DNA from: Tissierellia bacterium
GTDB taxonomy: Bacteria > Bacillota > Clostridia > Tissierellales > Sedimentibacteraceae
Reading direction: 5' to 3'
Length of the DNA: 14,365 nucleotides
Assembly (NCBI GenBank): GCA_028700795.1
Contig: JAQVRY010000035.1
Coordinates: forward strand, 1 to 14,365
The notes under the pieces are model-generated. The model did no database searches and was not told the DNA's origin. It saw nothing but the letters and a program-made list of their open reading frames with translations. The position numbers and the translations under genes were made by a program. Positions 1 through 7,216 of the stretch are shown one piece after another. Position 1 is the first letter of the stretch; each line of letters begins with the position of its first letter.

Positions 1-102
1 CATTAAGGACACGAATTGTATTTCATGGTGCTCTCCTAAAATTTTAGTAAGACTTTGAACATCGTGATATTCAGGTTTTATTGTATAAATCATTTTGCTC
101 AT
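1..102 (-). CDS. 5' end of a gene cut by the window edge, possibly glutamine synthetase
   Basis: An open frame starts with ATG at 102-100 and runs off the left edge after 34 codons. A strong ribosome binding site (AGGAGGT, 109-115) lies six to seven bases upstream, so the start is well supported. The visible peptide begins MSKMIYTIKPEYHD and ends EIQFVSLM. The pattern of a short helix followed by 'I-x-F-V-S-L-M' resembles the N-terminal beta-grasp segment of clostridial glutamine synthetases as I remember them, where the next residues would be a G-[VI]-D stretch. That is recall, not an alignment, and too little sequence is present to see any active-site motif. The gene lies 50 bases downstream of the HAD phosphatase with no terminator between them, so the two may share a transcript. 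Other proteins with such an N-terminus are possible. Confidence 0.5.
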   Translation of the reverse strand, partial: MSKMIYTIKPEYHDVQSLTKILGEHHEIQFVSLM

Positions 103-152
103 ATATTACCTCCTTTACTATATTGTTATTGTTATGAATGAGCCGTTAATAT

Positions 153-788
153 CTATCCTTTGCATATATCTATAAGCTCGGATGGTTCAAATATTAAATA
201 ATCCGGTTTATGTTTTTTAAGACTCTCAACGGTATTATAACCCCATCCTACTGAAGCTATATCCATTTTTGCATTTCTTGCAGCAGTTATATCTCTTATT
301 TCATCTCCCACATAAAGAAACTCATCTATGTTTATTTTTGCTTTTTTTACTATTTTCTTCATTTTTGATTCCTTGCCAAACATTCCAGCACTGACAATAA
401 TATCAAAAATATCAACATCATGTGCTTCTAAAAAAAGCTTAACATTAGTTTTAGAATTAGTGGTAATTATCGCCGTTTTTATACCCATTTTCTTAAGATT
501 GCCTATGATGTGAAAAATATCAGGCTTGCAAAGACTTATATTCTTAATATCTTGAGTTAATAGGTTTTTCCCTTTCTTTAACAGAAAAGGCAGATACCTT
601 TTTTTCAATTCAATATATGCTATAACTTCCTTAGCATGCATCTTTTTTAGACGACCTAATTCATCCATGGTAATATTTCTTAAATTGTATTTTTCCGCTA
701 ATTTTTGATATATAACGAAGTTTGCTTCTTCTGTATCAGCTAAAGTTCCGTCAAAATCAAAAATTACATATTTATATTTCACCGACAT
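153..788 (-). CDS. HAD-superfamily phosphatase (phosphoglycolate phosphatase-like)
   Basis: This is a 211-residue cytoplasmic hydrolase of the haloacid dehalogenase superfamily. Motif I is DFDGTLADT at residues 11-19: D11 would be the phosphoryl-accepting nucleophile and D13 the general acid/base. Motif II is the TTNS at 109-112. Motif III is probably K139 or K142. Motif IV is GDEIRD at 161-166, with Asp162 and Asp166 binding magnesium. The residues between motifs I and II (about 20-90) form a helical C1-type cap, as in the Gph/PpaX/beta-phosphoglucomutase branch. Length and motif spacing suit a small-molecule phosphatase, but the sequence does not reveal the substrate. The start at 788 has a GGAT-type site (791-796) and its own promoter at 823-851. 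It is transcribed away from the terminator at 862-885. Confidence 0.88.
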   Translation of the reverse strand: MSVKYKYVIFDFDGTLADTEEANFVIYQKLAEKYNLRNITMDELGRLKKMHAKEVIAYIELKKRYLPFLLKKGKNLLTQDIKNISLCKPDIFHIIGNLKKMGIKTAIITTNSKTNVKLFLEAHDVDIFDIIVSAGMFGKESKMKKIVKKAKINIDEFLYVGDEIRDITAARNAKMDIASVGWGYNTVESLKKHKPDYLIFEPSELIDICKG

Positions 789-822
789 ACATCCTTAATA
801 TAAAAAAATAATTTTATTTATT

Positions 823-851
823 ACTATATTATATTTTTATTAATCAGTCAA
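823..851 (-). promoter_or_regulatory. Sigma-A-type promoter of the HAD phosphatase gene
   Basis: On the minus strand TTGACT (851-846) is followed after 17 bases by TATAGT (828-823). Initiation is predicted near 816, giving a leader of about 27 bases before the ATG at 788. The promoter sits just past the upstream gene's terminator, so the phosphatase gene is probably an independent unit. Confidence 0.65.
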
Positions 852-861
852 TTTAAAGTTG

Positions 862-885
862 AAAAAACTCCTTGTGGAGTTTTTT
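862..885. terminator. Bidirectional factor-independent terminator
   Basis: A ten-base perfect inverted repeat (AAAAAACTCC / GGAGTTTTTT) surrounds a TTGT loop. On either strand an ACTCC/GGAGT stem is followed by a U tract. It begins immediately after the TAA (886-888) of the minus-strand gene above and would end its transcript. No plus-strand gene uses it in this window. Confidence 0.8.
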
Positions 886-1464
886 TTACAATGATTTAAT
901 TATTTTTCCACAGCCTTCTCTTATAAAGGTCATGTACTGCTCCTCTTTTATAAGGCTGGTTATTACATCATCAGGCACTGTTTCATTTAAATATTCCAAT
1001 ATTTTTTTCTTGGAGCTATCTATATCGACTACATCAAGTATTTTAGCGTCAACAGACTTTATATCTTCGATATATTTTTCGTAAAAACTGCCAATTGCTT
1101 TTTTGTTATAATAATTTAAAAGATTTTTAACTGCATAGTTCAATTCTTCACTGTTTAAATTCAGCTTATTATGAATTTTCAGCTTGCTCGCATTAAATTT
1201 GTAATACTCATCAAGCCACAGATGGCAATAATAACCTAAAACTATTGAGCTTTCTTTTAAACTCATGGTTTCAAAATCAAATTTTTCATAAAACTCTCTT
1301 ACATCTAAATTCCCGTCTTCATCAACATTATGCAGCTCTTCTAGCTGGTCATCATTTAATGTACTTGGTGAAATTATTCCGATTATAAAATTTGGTATGT
1401 CTATTTCATCCTGACTTTCTATGAATATTTTCCCAAAGTGCATTATGGTACTAATAGGCGGCAT
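886..1464 (-). CDS. Probable zinc-dependent phospholipase C-like protein
   Basis: This is a 192-residue protein without a signal peptide or membrane segment. The layout resembles the zinc-dependent phospholipase C / S1-P1 nuclease-like fold found in many clostridial hypothetical proteins. There is an early H9-F-G, a hydrophobic strand ending in 'GIISPS' (29-34) where the family usually has G-x-x-x-P-D, an isolated His45, and a central G-Y-Y-x-H-x-x-x-D motif with His81 and Asp85 (77-85). In that family the histidines and aspartates bind metal. The usual 'PD' is 'PS' here and the first 'TH' is 'MH', so activity is uncertain. I recognise the pattern rather than a named protein, and the substrate is unknown. 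The ATG at 1464 has an AAGGAGT site at 1476-1482, a slightly long 11 bases away. The promoter at 1636-1664 would give a 160-base leader filled with repeats. Confidence 0.6.
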   Translation of the reverse strand: MPPISTIMHFGKIFIESQDEIDIPNFIIGIISPSTLNDDQLEELHNVDEDGNLDVREFYEKFDFETMSLKESSIVLGYYCHLWLDEYYKFNASKLKIHNKLNLNSEELNYAVKNLLNYYNKKAIGSFYEKYIEDIKSVDAKILDVVDIDSSKKKILEYLNETVPDDVITSLIKEEQYMTFIREGCGKIIKSL

Positions 1465-1491
1465 GTGTAGTTTGTACTCCTTTTCCTAATT

Positions 1492-1630
1492 GGGGACATT
1501 CCTCGCTCACGCAAAGACTCATAAAACCGGGGACATTCCTCGTGCCCGCAGAGACTACCCCTATGCTAGAGGTGTGTCCCCATACCTCTGTCGGTGTGTC
1601 CCCATACCTCTTTCGGTGTGTCCCTCTACC
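1492..1630. repeat. Clustered REP-like repeats, GGGGACA/TGTCCCC in opposite orientations
   Basis: The left half holds two direct copies of a roughly 29-base unit starting GGGGACATTCCTCG (1492-1520 and 1529-1557). The right half holds three tandem copies of a 22-base unit, GGTGTGTCCCCATACCTC plus TNTC (1571-1592, 1593-1614 and a truncated 1615-1630). The halves are inverted to one another. GGGGACATTCCTC (1529-1541) faces GAGGTGTGTCCCC (1569-1581), giving a stem of 7 plus 4 base pairs with a 2x2 mismatch around a 27-base centre. Sequences of this GGGGACA type recur in many clostridial genomes, and I recall them near REP-associated tyrosine transposases. None is encoded here. The block is GC-richer than its surroundings. 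Confidence 0.8.
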
Positions 1631-1635
1631 AATTT

Positions 1636-1664
1636 ATTATATCAAACATAGCCCAAGATGTACA
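1636..1664 (-). promoter_or_regulatory. Extended -10 promoter upstream of the repeat cluster
   Basis: The minus strand carries TGTACA (1664-1659), a 17-base spacer and a perfect TATAAT (1641-1636) preceded by TGA, which makes an extended -10. Initiation is predicted near 1629, exactly at the edge of the repeat cluster. The 886-1464 transcript would therefore begin with about 160 bases of inverted-repeat RNA before the ribosome binding site. The -35 box matches consensus at four of six positions. Confidence 0.55.
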
Positions 1665-1667
1665 GTA

Positions 1668-2843
1668 TTAAGTTAATGAAACTTGCGGCGGGTCTGTGGT
1701 TTCACCTGTTTTAGGATTGACAAACGCAAGCCAGTATCCGCTCTCCCCTTTATTATCTTTATTTGCGTAAGACCAATTCTTGAATCCGGTAACACCTTTA
1801 TAAGGTTGTTCTTCTTTTGTAAATTCTCCCGGTACTGCATATATAAACCTTTCAATCTCGTCTTTTTCCTTGTAGATACCAAAAATATAATGCCCGTATT
1901 TTTTCATGAGACTTGCGCAGGTAGTCACACGATTAGACATGGGATACGGATAATATGAGCTTATTATTTGATTATAATAGGGCAATATTCCATTTTTAAT
2001 TCCCATTTCATCATAAGGTATATACCACCAATTAAAATTTTTTAAACTAACTGACAATGGTTCAACTTCTTTAAATTCTTTCAATGTTCTATATAGTTTC
2101 TCATCAAATCTATTTCTGAAGCTTTTATTTGCAATATCATCCTTTTTACTTAATTTTTCGGTAATCTCATCGGTTTCTTCATTATCTTCTTTTATTGTTT
2201 CTTTAACCCTTATTGTTTTTACCGGCTCTTGTACTGCTTTTTCTGCATTTACTGTTTCTTCCTTTATTTCATCGTCCGGTTTATTTTCTGATGCTTTTGT
2301 CATTCCCTTCTCTTTTATTGCCCTTACCTCTCGTAAACCTTTTGCCTCGATTATTTCTTTTGGCTCAATTACTTCCCTTGTACCTTTTATATTTATCTGC
2401 TCTTTTTCTTGAGTCTTAATATTTGACTCTTGGAATTTTTGTTTCTTATCTGCAAAAATATCCTTTTCCTGAACATTAACATCTTCTTCTAACTTTCTTA
2501 CGATGTCTAAGCTTGATGTGCTGAATAAGCTTGAATACAAAATAATTTTTCCATCCTTTACCACCGCACATACGTTGTAATCCTCAATTGCATTGCTGTT
2601 TTCAAAGGTGAGCATCTTTTTAATTATTCCTTTTTTATTGTTAATATCTCCTAACTTGATTTTGTTTAGTTTATCCTTATATAAATAAACTTCACTTGTT
2701 GATTTTGCATCACCTAAATTTTCAGCAGCTACAATCATGTTTCCTCTGTTCCCTCTCATGTCCAGGCGTACATAGCCCTTAGACTTGTCTTTTTTATTTA
2801 CCGGTTCAAAAAATTTCAGCACTCTATAATTTTTATTGTTCAT
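1668..2843 (-). CDS. Uncharacterised clostridial protein, two globular ends and a charged linker
   Basis: This is a 391-residue protein that I cannot name. Residues 1-120 look like a beta-rich domain: 'GYVRLDMRGNRGNM' at 23-36, then alternating strands and a 'VVKDGKIILYSSLF' strand pair at 94-107. Residues 121-248 are highly charged, rich in Glu and Lys with few aromatics, and probably disordered or coiled coil, with loosely repeated 'REV-IE-KE' patches. Residues 250-391 form an aromatic domain with 'NWWYIPYDE' (271-279), 'LPYYNQIISSYYPYP' (287-301), 'KKYGHYIFGIY' (314-324) and 'GYWLAFVNPKTGE' (369-381). I recall similar N- and C-terminal domains in uncharacterised clostridial proteins. There is no signal peptide or membrane segment. 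The ATG at 2843 has a GGGAGG site in 2848-2855. It follows a spore-type lysin gene, so a sporulation role is possible but unproven. Confidence 0.8.
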   Translation of the reverse strand: MNNKNYRVLKFFEPVNKKDKSKGYVRLDMRGNRGNMIVAAENLGDAKSTSEVYLYKDKLNKIKLGDINNKKGIIKKMLTFENSNAIEDYNVCAVVKDGKIILYSSLFSTSSLDIVRKLEEDVNVQEKDIFADKKQKFQESNIKTQEKEQINIKGTREVIEPKEIIEAKGLREVRAIKEKGMTKASENKPDDEIKEETVNAEKAVQEPVKTIRVKETIKEDNEETDEITEKLSKKDDIANKSFRNRFDEKLYRTLKEFKEVEPLSVSLKNFNWWYIPYDEMGIKNGILPYYNQIISSYYPYPMSNRVTTCASLMKKYGHYIFGIYKEKDEIERFIYAVPGEFTKEEQPYKGVTGFKNWSYANKDNKGESGYWLAFVNPKTGETTDPPQVSLT

Positions 2844-2921
2844 AAAAACCTCCCTACAATTCCTGTTATTTATTTATATGCTGATTTTTTTGTATAATTA
2901 CAGTTTTATGGCAAGCATTAA

Positions 2922-4205
2922 TCACAACAACTTAGCAATATCATATAAATTACTTACTACAAGCCAATTTTGAGGAAAATATCTCATAATATTCCAATAC
3001 CCCACGCCTTCAAATCCATATTCGCTGTATAGCCCCAATTTTGCCATGATACTTCTTGCATCTTCAAACCAAACCCTGTGCTGCCTTCCTTGTTCATCAT
3101 AATATATAAAGAAGGGAGCTTGTGACACTTCATCATACTGAATGTATGCTCCAACCTCAGCTGCCAACTGAACTGCTTCCACATTAGAAACAGAATCTGC
3201 TCTTGATACACCTTGAACATATGGCAATATGAAATCATAACCATAGTTAGGAATACCCATGTAGATATCATCCCTTGGTATTTCAGTCACTGCATAATCC
3301 AATACTTCCCTTACTCTGTCAGCGGGAGCCACAGCCATGGGAGGCCCGTAAGTGTAACCCCATTCATAAGTCATGAGAAGCACCTTATCTGAAGCTTCGC
3401 CGATTCTCGGATAATTGTGAGCTTCATAAAGAAGCCCCGGCTGGTCTGCAGATGTTTTTGGAGCCAGTGCAGTAAATAATATAAACCCTTCAGGACTTAT
3501 CCTGTCATGAACATTTTGTATAAAATTAATAAATGCTTCTTCATCTTCCGGCAATACGTATTCAAAATCTATGTCTAATCCGTAATAACCTTTTTCTCTT
3601 AATGTTTGCAGCACATTTTCAATTAGGTTATTTTGCGCAACCGGATCATTTAAAATAACATGAGCCAATTCATTGCTGAAAGTTCCTTCCTCAGTTAATG
3701 TAGAAATAAGCATCAGCGGTGCCACTCCGAAATCTCTTGCCATTTTGATTAATTCTTCATCTTCTATGTCAATTAATTCTCCTTCTTCAGTGATTCCGTA
3801 AGTAAATATTGTAAGGTAAGTTAGATAAGGCAGTGTTTTCATAAGTACTGTCCTGTCTATATGCGGATAAGTATATCCAAGTACATGTATAGGACCTCTG
3901 CTTTCTGCTGTGTTACTTATTGTAATTTGGTCACCGGGCACAATTTGATCAGCAAATTCGATAAATGGATTGAGCTGCAGCAAATTTACGGTGGTGGTAT
4001 CGTATCTCCTGGCTATATCTGCCAACGTTTCTCCCGGCTGAACTACGTGAATTACTTCCGGAATAAGTATTACTAATGTCTGACCGGGTACAAGGACATT
4101 AGGGTTCTGAAGTTCATTATCTATAATTATTTTTTGCGGTGATATATTGTATTGACTTGCAATGGAATATATTGACTCTCCGGGCTGTACAACATGAATT
4201 ATCAT
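2922..4205 (-). CDS. SleL/YaaH-type spore hydrolase: two LysM domains plus GH18
   Basis: Two peptidoglycan-binding LysM domains come first, counting from the third Met of the longest frame (4211): about residues 2-48 ('HVVQPGESIYSIA') and 52-97 ('HVVQPGETLADIARRY'). A glycoside hydrolase family 18 domain follows from about residue 105 to the end. Its signature GLDIDFEY (209-216 from this start) supplies the D-x-D-x-E triad with the catalytic acid Glu215. Architecture, the roughly 427-residue length and the absence of a signal peptide match Bacillus SleL/YaaH, an N-acetylglucosaminidase that degrades cortex fragments at germination. I prefer the ATG at 4205 because the AAGGAG at 4213-4218 is seven bases from it but only one base from the ATG at 4211. 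A sporulation-type promoter candidate lies upstream (4232-4261). YdhD-like paralogues share this architecture, so I give no symbol. Confidence 0.88.
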   Translation of the reverse strand: MIIHVVQPGESIYSIASQYNISPQKIIIDNELQNPNVLVPGQTLVILIPEVIHVVQPGETLADIARRYDTTTVNLLQLNPFIEFADQIVPGDQITISNTAESRGPIHVLGYTYPHIDRTVLMKTLPYLTYLTIFTYGITEEGELIDIEDEELIKMARDFGVAPLMLISTLTEEGTFSNELAHVILNDPVAQNNLIENVLQTLREKGYYGLDIDFEYVLPEDEEAFINFIQNVHDRISPEGFILFTALAPKTSADQPGLLYEAHNYPRIGEASDKVLLMTYEWGYTYGPPMAVAPADRVREVLDYAVTEIPRDDIYMGIPNYGYDFILPYVQGVSRADSVSNVEAVQLAAEVGAYIQYDEVSQAPFFIYYDEQGRQHRVWFEDARSIMAKLGLYSEYGFEGVGYWNIMRYFPQNWLVVSNLYDIAKLL

Positions 4206-4231
4206 ATTCATTCTCCTTTCTGTTCTCTAAT

Positions 4232-4261
4232 TAGTATATGCATGAAAATTTCAATTGTTAT
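4232..4261 (-). promoter_or_regulatory. Possible sigma-E/sigma-K-type sporulation promoter
   Basis: The minus strand reads CATATACTA at 4240-4232. It fits both the sigma-E -10 consensus (CATAYAMT) and the sigma-K form (CATANNNTA). An AC lies 16 bases upstream (4258-4257) as sigma-K expects, and an ATA lies 18 bases upstream (4261-4259), slightly far for sigma-E. No convincing sigma-A promoter was seen in the gap. The short consensus makes chance matches easy, but the gene product is a spore-type lysin. Confidence 0.4.
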
Positions 4262-4283
4262 GGAGAAATACGCTATTTGGCAT

Positions 4284-4320
4284 ACAATAAAACACATCAT
4301 AAAAAATCTTATGATGTGCT
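4284..4320 (-). terminator. Factor-independent terminator of the aspS-gatCAB operon
   Basis: A perfect ten-base stem, CACATCATAA (4293-4302) with TTATGATGTG (4309-4318), surrounds a six-base loop. On the minus strand it is followed by TTTTATTGT (4292-4284). It lies 28 bases past the gatB stop codon and ends the amidotransferase operon before the LysM/GH18 gene. Confidence 0.82.
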
Positions 4321-4345
4321 CAGGTGGTTATGGTTCATTATTTAG

Positions 4346-5758
4346 TTAATTTATTATCTCTTTTACAATTTCTGCAGCCTTTTGCGGGTCTGCTTTTCCC
4401 TTTGTTTCTTTCATTATATATCCGATGATGGAGCTAAATGCCTTTTCCTTCCCCCCAAGATAGGATTCAACAGCTTCTTGATTTTCTGAAACGGCTCTCA
4501 TGCAAATCTCTTTGAGAACATCATCATCTATTCCCTGCATATCATTCTCAGATATGAATTCTCTCACCGACTTACCCGAATCGAGCATTTTTTCAAGAGC
4601 AGTGCTTGCCATGCTGGAAGTAATTTTTTTACTTTCAATCAAGGATATCAATTCACTTAAATATTCGGGAGGAATGGATATGCCGCATTCTTCCTTTTCC
4701 CAATCTGTAGGCAACCTTCTGAATATTTGACCTAATATATAATTAGATGCTAATTTCTTATTTTTTATATCTTTGCTTGCTTCTTCGAAATATTCGGCAA
4801 TTTTTTTGTATTTTATTAAAAGCTCCGCATCATCCTTTGGTATACCGTATACATTCATAAATACGTGCATTTTTTCGTCCGGCAGCTGAGGAAGCTCATC
4901 TTTTAACCTGTTTATTTCTTCTTCCGATACATTAATGTTAACTAAATCAGGGTCTCTGAAATACCTGTAGTCATCGGCATCTTCTTTCCCTCTCATACTT
5001 TCGGTAATATTTAGTTCAGAATCATATCTCCTTGTTTCCTGCTCTATTTTACCGCCGCTTTCTAAAATATCCACATGCCTTTCAAATTCATATTCCATTG
5101 CTTTGGCTATAAAATTAAGGGAATTCATATTTTTTATCTCCGTCCTAATACCAAGCTTTTCTTCTCCCTTTTTCCTTACCGATATATTAACATCACATCT
5201 CAGTGAGCCTTCCTGCATCTTAACATCCGATACGCCAATATATTTCATAATTAGCCTTAGTTTCTCCAAATACTCAAGAACTTCATCAATACTTCTGAAA
5301 TCAGGCTCTGTCACAATTTCAATAAGAGGTACTCCTCCTCTGTTGTAATCAATATAAGTACCTCCTCTTTCATGAATTAGCTTTCCTGCATCTTCCTCTA
5401 TATGTATTCTGTTAATATCAATACTTTTCCCTGATGAAAGTTTAATATAACCTTCATAACAAATAGGCTTATCAAGTTGAGATATTTGGTATGCTTTAGG
5501 CAAATCAGGATATACATAATTTTTACGGTCCATTTTTGAAATATTTCTTATTTTGCAGTTTACGGCTATGCCTGCCTTTACGGCATATTCCACAACCTTC
5601 TTATTAAGTTTAGGAAGAGTTCCCGGCATTCCCATGCATATGGGACAGCAGTGAGTGTTAGGCTCTCCTCCAAATGCTGTTGTGCATTGACAGAATATCT
5701 TTGTATTAGTAGATAGTTCTATATGTGTTTCCAGTCCTGCAACTAATTCATAACTCAT
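4346..5758 (-). CDS. gatB: Asp-tRNA(Asn)/Glu-tRNA(Gln) amidotransferase subunit B
   Basis: This 470-residue GatB is the tRNA-binding, kinase-like subunit of GatCAB. It activates Asp-tRNA-Asn or Glu-tRNA-Gln with ATP, then transamidates with ammonia channelled from GatA. Family signatures run in order: 'YELVAGLETHIEL' (3-15), a zinc-site cluster with C23, C25, C38 and C41 around 'FGGEPNTHCCPIC', 'MDRKNYVYPDLPKAYQISQ' (81-99), 'HIEEDAGKLIHERGG' near 119-133 and 'DYNRGGVPLIEIVTEPD' near 137-153. The C-terminal helical tail is the YqeY-like tRNA-binding domain, with 'LGGKEKAFSSIIGYIMKET' near its end. Length is normal (about 475). Its ATG overlaps the gatA stop in an ATGA tetranucleotide, so translation is probably coupled, although it also has its own GGAGGTGG site (5763-5771). 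Confidence 0.98.
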   Translation of the reverse strand: MSYELVAGLETHIELSTNTKIFCQCTTAFGGEPNTHCCPICMGMPGTLPKLNKKVVEYAVKAGIAVNCKIRNISKMDRKNYVYPDLPKAYQISQLDKPICYEGYIKLSSGKSIDINRIHIEEDAGKLIHERGGTYIDYNRGGVPLIEIVTEPDFRSIDEVLEYLEKLRLIMKYIGVSDVKMQEGSLRCDVNISVRKKGEEKLGIRTEIKNMNSLNFIAKAMEYEFERHVDILESGGKIEQETRRYDSELNITESMRGKEDADDYRYFRDPDLVNINVSEEEINRLKDELPQLPDEKMHVFMNVYGIPKDDAELLIKYKKIAEYFEEASKDIKNKKLASNYILGQIFRRLPTDWEKEECGISIPPEYLSELISLIESKKITSSMASTALEKMLDSGKSVREFISENDMQGIDDDVLKEICMRAVSENQEAVESYLGGKEKAFSSIIGYIMKETKGKADPQKAAEIVKEIIN

Positions 5759-7212
5759 ATTTCCACCTCCGGATACGAGGACGTTTCGCCTATATTTTTC
5801 GTTTGCTTCTCGTATTGATACGCTGCATTAAGCACCTTATAATCTTCAAAGCTGTTGCCAATTAACTGCATACCTATGGGCATCTTATTTCTGTCGAAGC
5901 CACATGGAACTGAAATTGCAGGAAGACCGGCAATGTTTACGGGAACAGTACAAATATCCATCATATAAGTTGCTATTGGGTCGATTAAAGCTTCTCCTTT
6001 TTTAAATGCCGTAACGGGCACAGAAGGAGTAAGAATAACATCACAGCTTTCAAATATTTTTTTAAAGTCTTGTATAATTGAATATCTTAAGTTTTGTGCC
6101 TTCTTATAATATGCATCATAGTATCCGGAGCTAAGTACATATGTTCCAAGCAACATTCTTCTTTGAACTTCCTTACCGAAGCCTTCGCTCCTGTTTTTGC
6201 ATATCATTTCTTCTATATCTTTGTAACTGTCTGTTTTATATCCGTATCTTATACCGTCAAACCTGCCTAAATTAGATGAAGCTTCTGCGCATGAAATTAT
6301 AAAATAAACAGGAAGAACTGCATGCAGTTTGGGCATTTGAAAATGTATTATCTGGGCCCCTGCATCTTCGTATGCCTTTATTGCTTCATCTATGGAGCTT
6401 TTTATATCTTCACTGATTCCTTCGAAATATTGCTCCACTATTCCTATTTTTAGTCCCTTTATGCTTGAGTTTAGTTTATCAACGGTACTGATTTTGCTTC
6501 CTATTGATGTAGCATCCTTCGGGTCGAATAATGATAGGCAGTCATATACTATTGCAGCATCCTCAACAGAATTGGTTATGGGTCCCACCTGATCTAAGCT
6601 TGAAGCATATGCAACAACTCCGTACCGAGAAACAGTACCATATGTAGGTTTAAATCCTACCAATCCGCAAAAACTTGCAGGCTGCCTTATGGAGCCTCCA
6701 GTGTCGGAGCCCAAAGCAAATGCTGCCATATTTCCTTTAACTGAAGCTGCGGCTCCTCCAGAGCTTCCTCCTGCCACATAATCCGTGTTGTGAGGGTTCA
6801 ATGTTGCCCCATAGATTGATGATTCACAAGATGAACCCATGGCAAACTCATCCATGTTTGTTTTTCCTAAAAGCACGGAGTTTTGGTCTTGTAGTATTTT
6901 CCAGACAGTGGCATCATAAATAGGATAATAGCCTTGAAGCATTTTAGAGCAGCATGTTGTTTCAATATTCTTTGTTGATATATTGTCTTTAAGAGACATT
7001 GGGATGCCTTCTAACGGCATTAATTTTTCCCCTGCTGCAATTTTTTCATCAACTTTTTTTGCAGTTTTAATTGCCTCTTCAACCGTTACATTAACATATG
7101 CATTTATAATATTGTTTTGTTTTTCAATGCTGTTTAGATACTTTTTTGTCAGTTCAACACAAGAAATTTCTTTTGTTTCCATAATATTTTTTAAATATTT
7201 AATTTTACTCAA
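5755..7212 (-). CDS. gatA: Asp-tRNA(Asn)/Glu-tRNA(Gln) amidotransferase subunit A (glutaminase)
   Basis: GatA hydrolyses glutamine and sends the ammonia to GatB. The amidase signature is clear: 'GIPMSLKDNIS', 'VAGGSSGGAAAS' and 'GSDTGGSIRQPA'. Counting from the TTG start proposed here, the Ser-cisSer-Lys triad is K75, S150 and S174. The spacings (75 and 24) equal those I recall for Staphylococcus aureus GatA (K79, S154, S178). An in-frame ATG exists upstream at 7245, but it would overlap gatC by 29 bases and has no ribosome binding site. TTG at 7212 is six bases from AGGGGGTG (7219-7225) and gives 485 residues, the usual family length. It lies four bases past the gatC stop and overlaps gatB by four bases. 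Confidence 0.97.
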   Translation of the reverse strand: MSKIKYLKNIMETKEISCVELTKKYLNSIEKQNNIINAYVNVTVEEAIKTAKKVDEKIAAGEKLMPLEGIPMSLKDNISTKNIETTCCSKMLQGYYPIYDATVWKILQDQNSVLLGKTNMDEFAMGSSCESSIYGATLNPHNTDYVAGGSSGGAAASVKGNMAAFALGSDTGGSIRQPASFCGLVGFKPTYGTVSRYGVVAYASSLDQVGPITNSVEDAAIVYDCLSLFDPKDATSIGSKISTVDKLNSSIKGLKIGIVEQYFEGISEDIKSSIDEAIKAYEDAGAQIIHFQMPKLHAVLPVYFIISCAEASSNLGRFDGIRYGYKTDSYKDIEEMICKNRSEGFGKEVQRRMLLGTYVLSSGYYDAYYKKAQNLRYSIIQDFKKIFESCDVILTPSVPVTAFKKGEALIDPIATYMMDICTVPVNIAGLPAISVPCGFDRNKMPIGMQLIGNSFEDYKVLNAAYQYEKQTKNIGETSSYPEVEI

Positions 7213-7216
7213 TTTT

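Noticed and set aside
1571..1630. Tandem 22-base repeats that could suggest a CRISPR array
   Set aside because: The units are head-to-tail with no unique spacers, only three copies exist, and no cas gene is present.
1683..1958. Plus-strand open frame of 91 codons opposite the 391-residue protein
   Set aside because: No ribosome binding site, no recognisable family, and it lies fully within a credible coding region.
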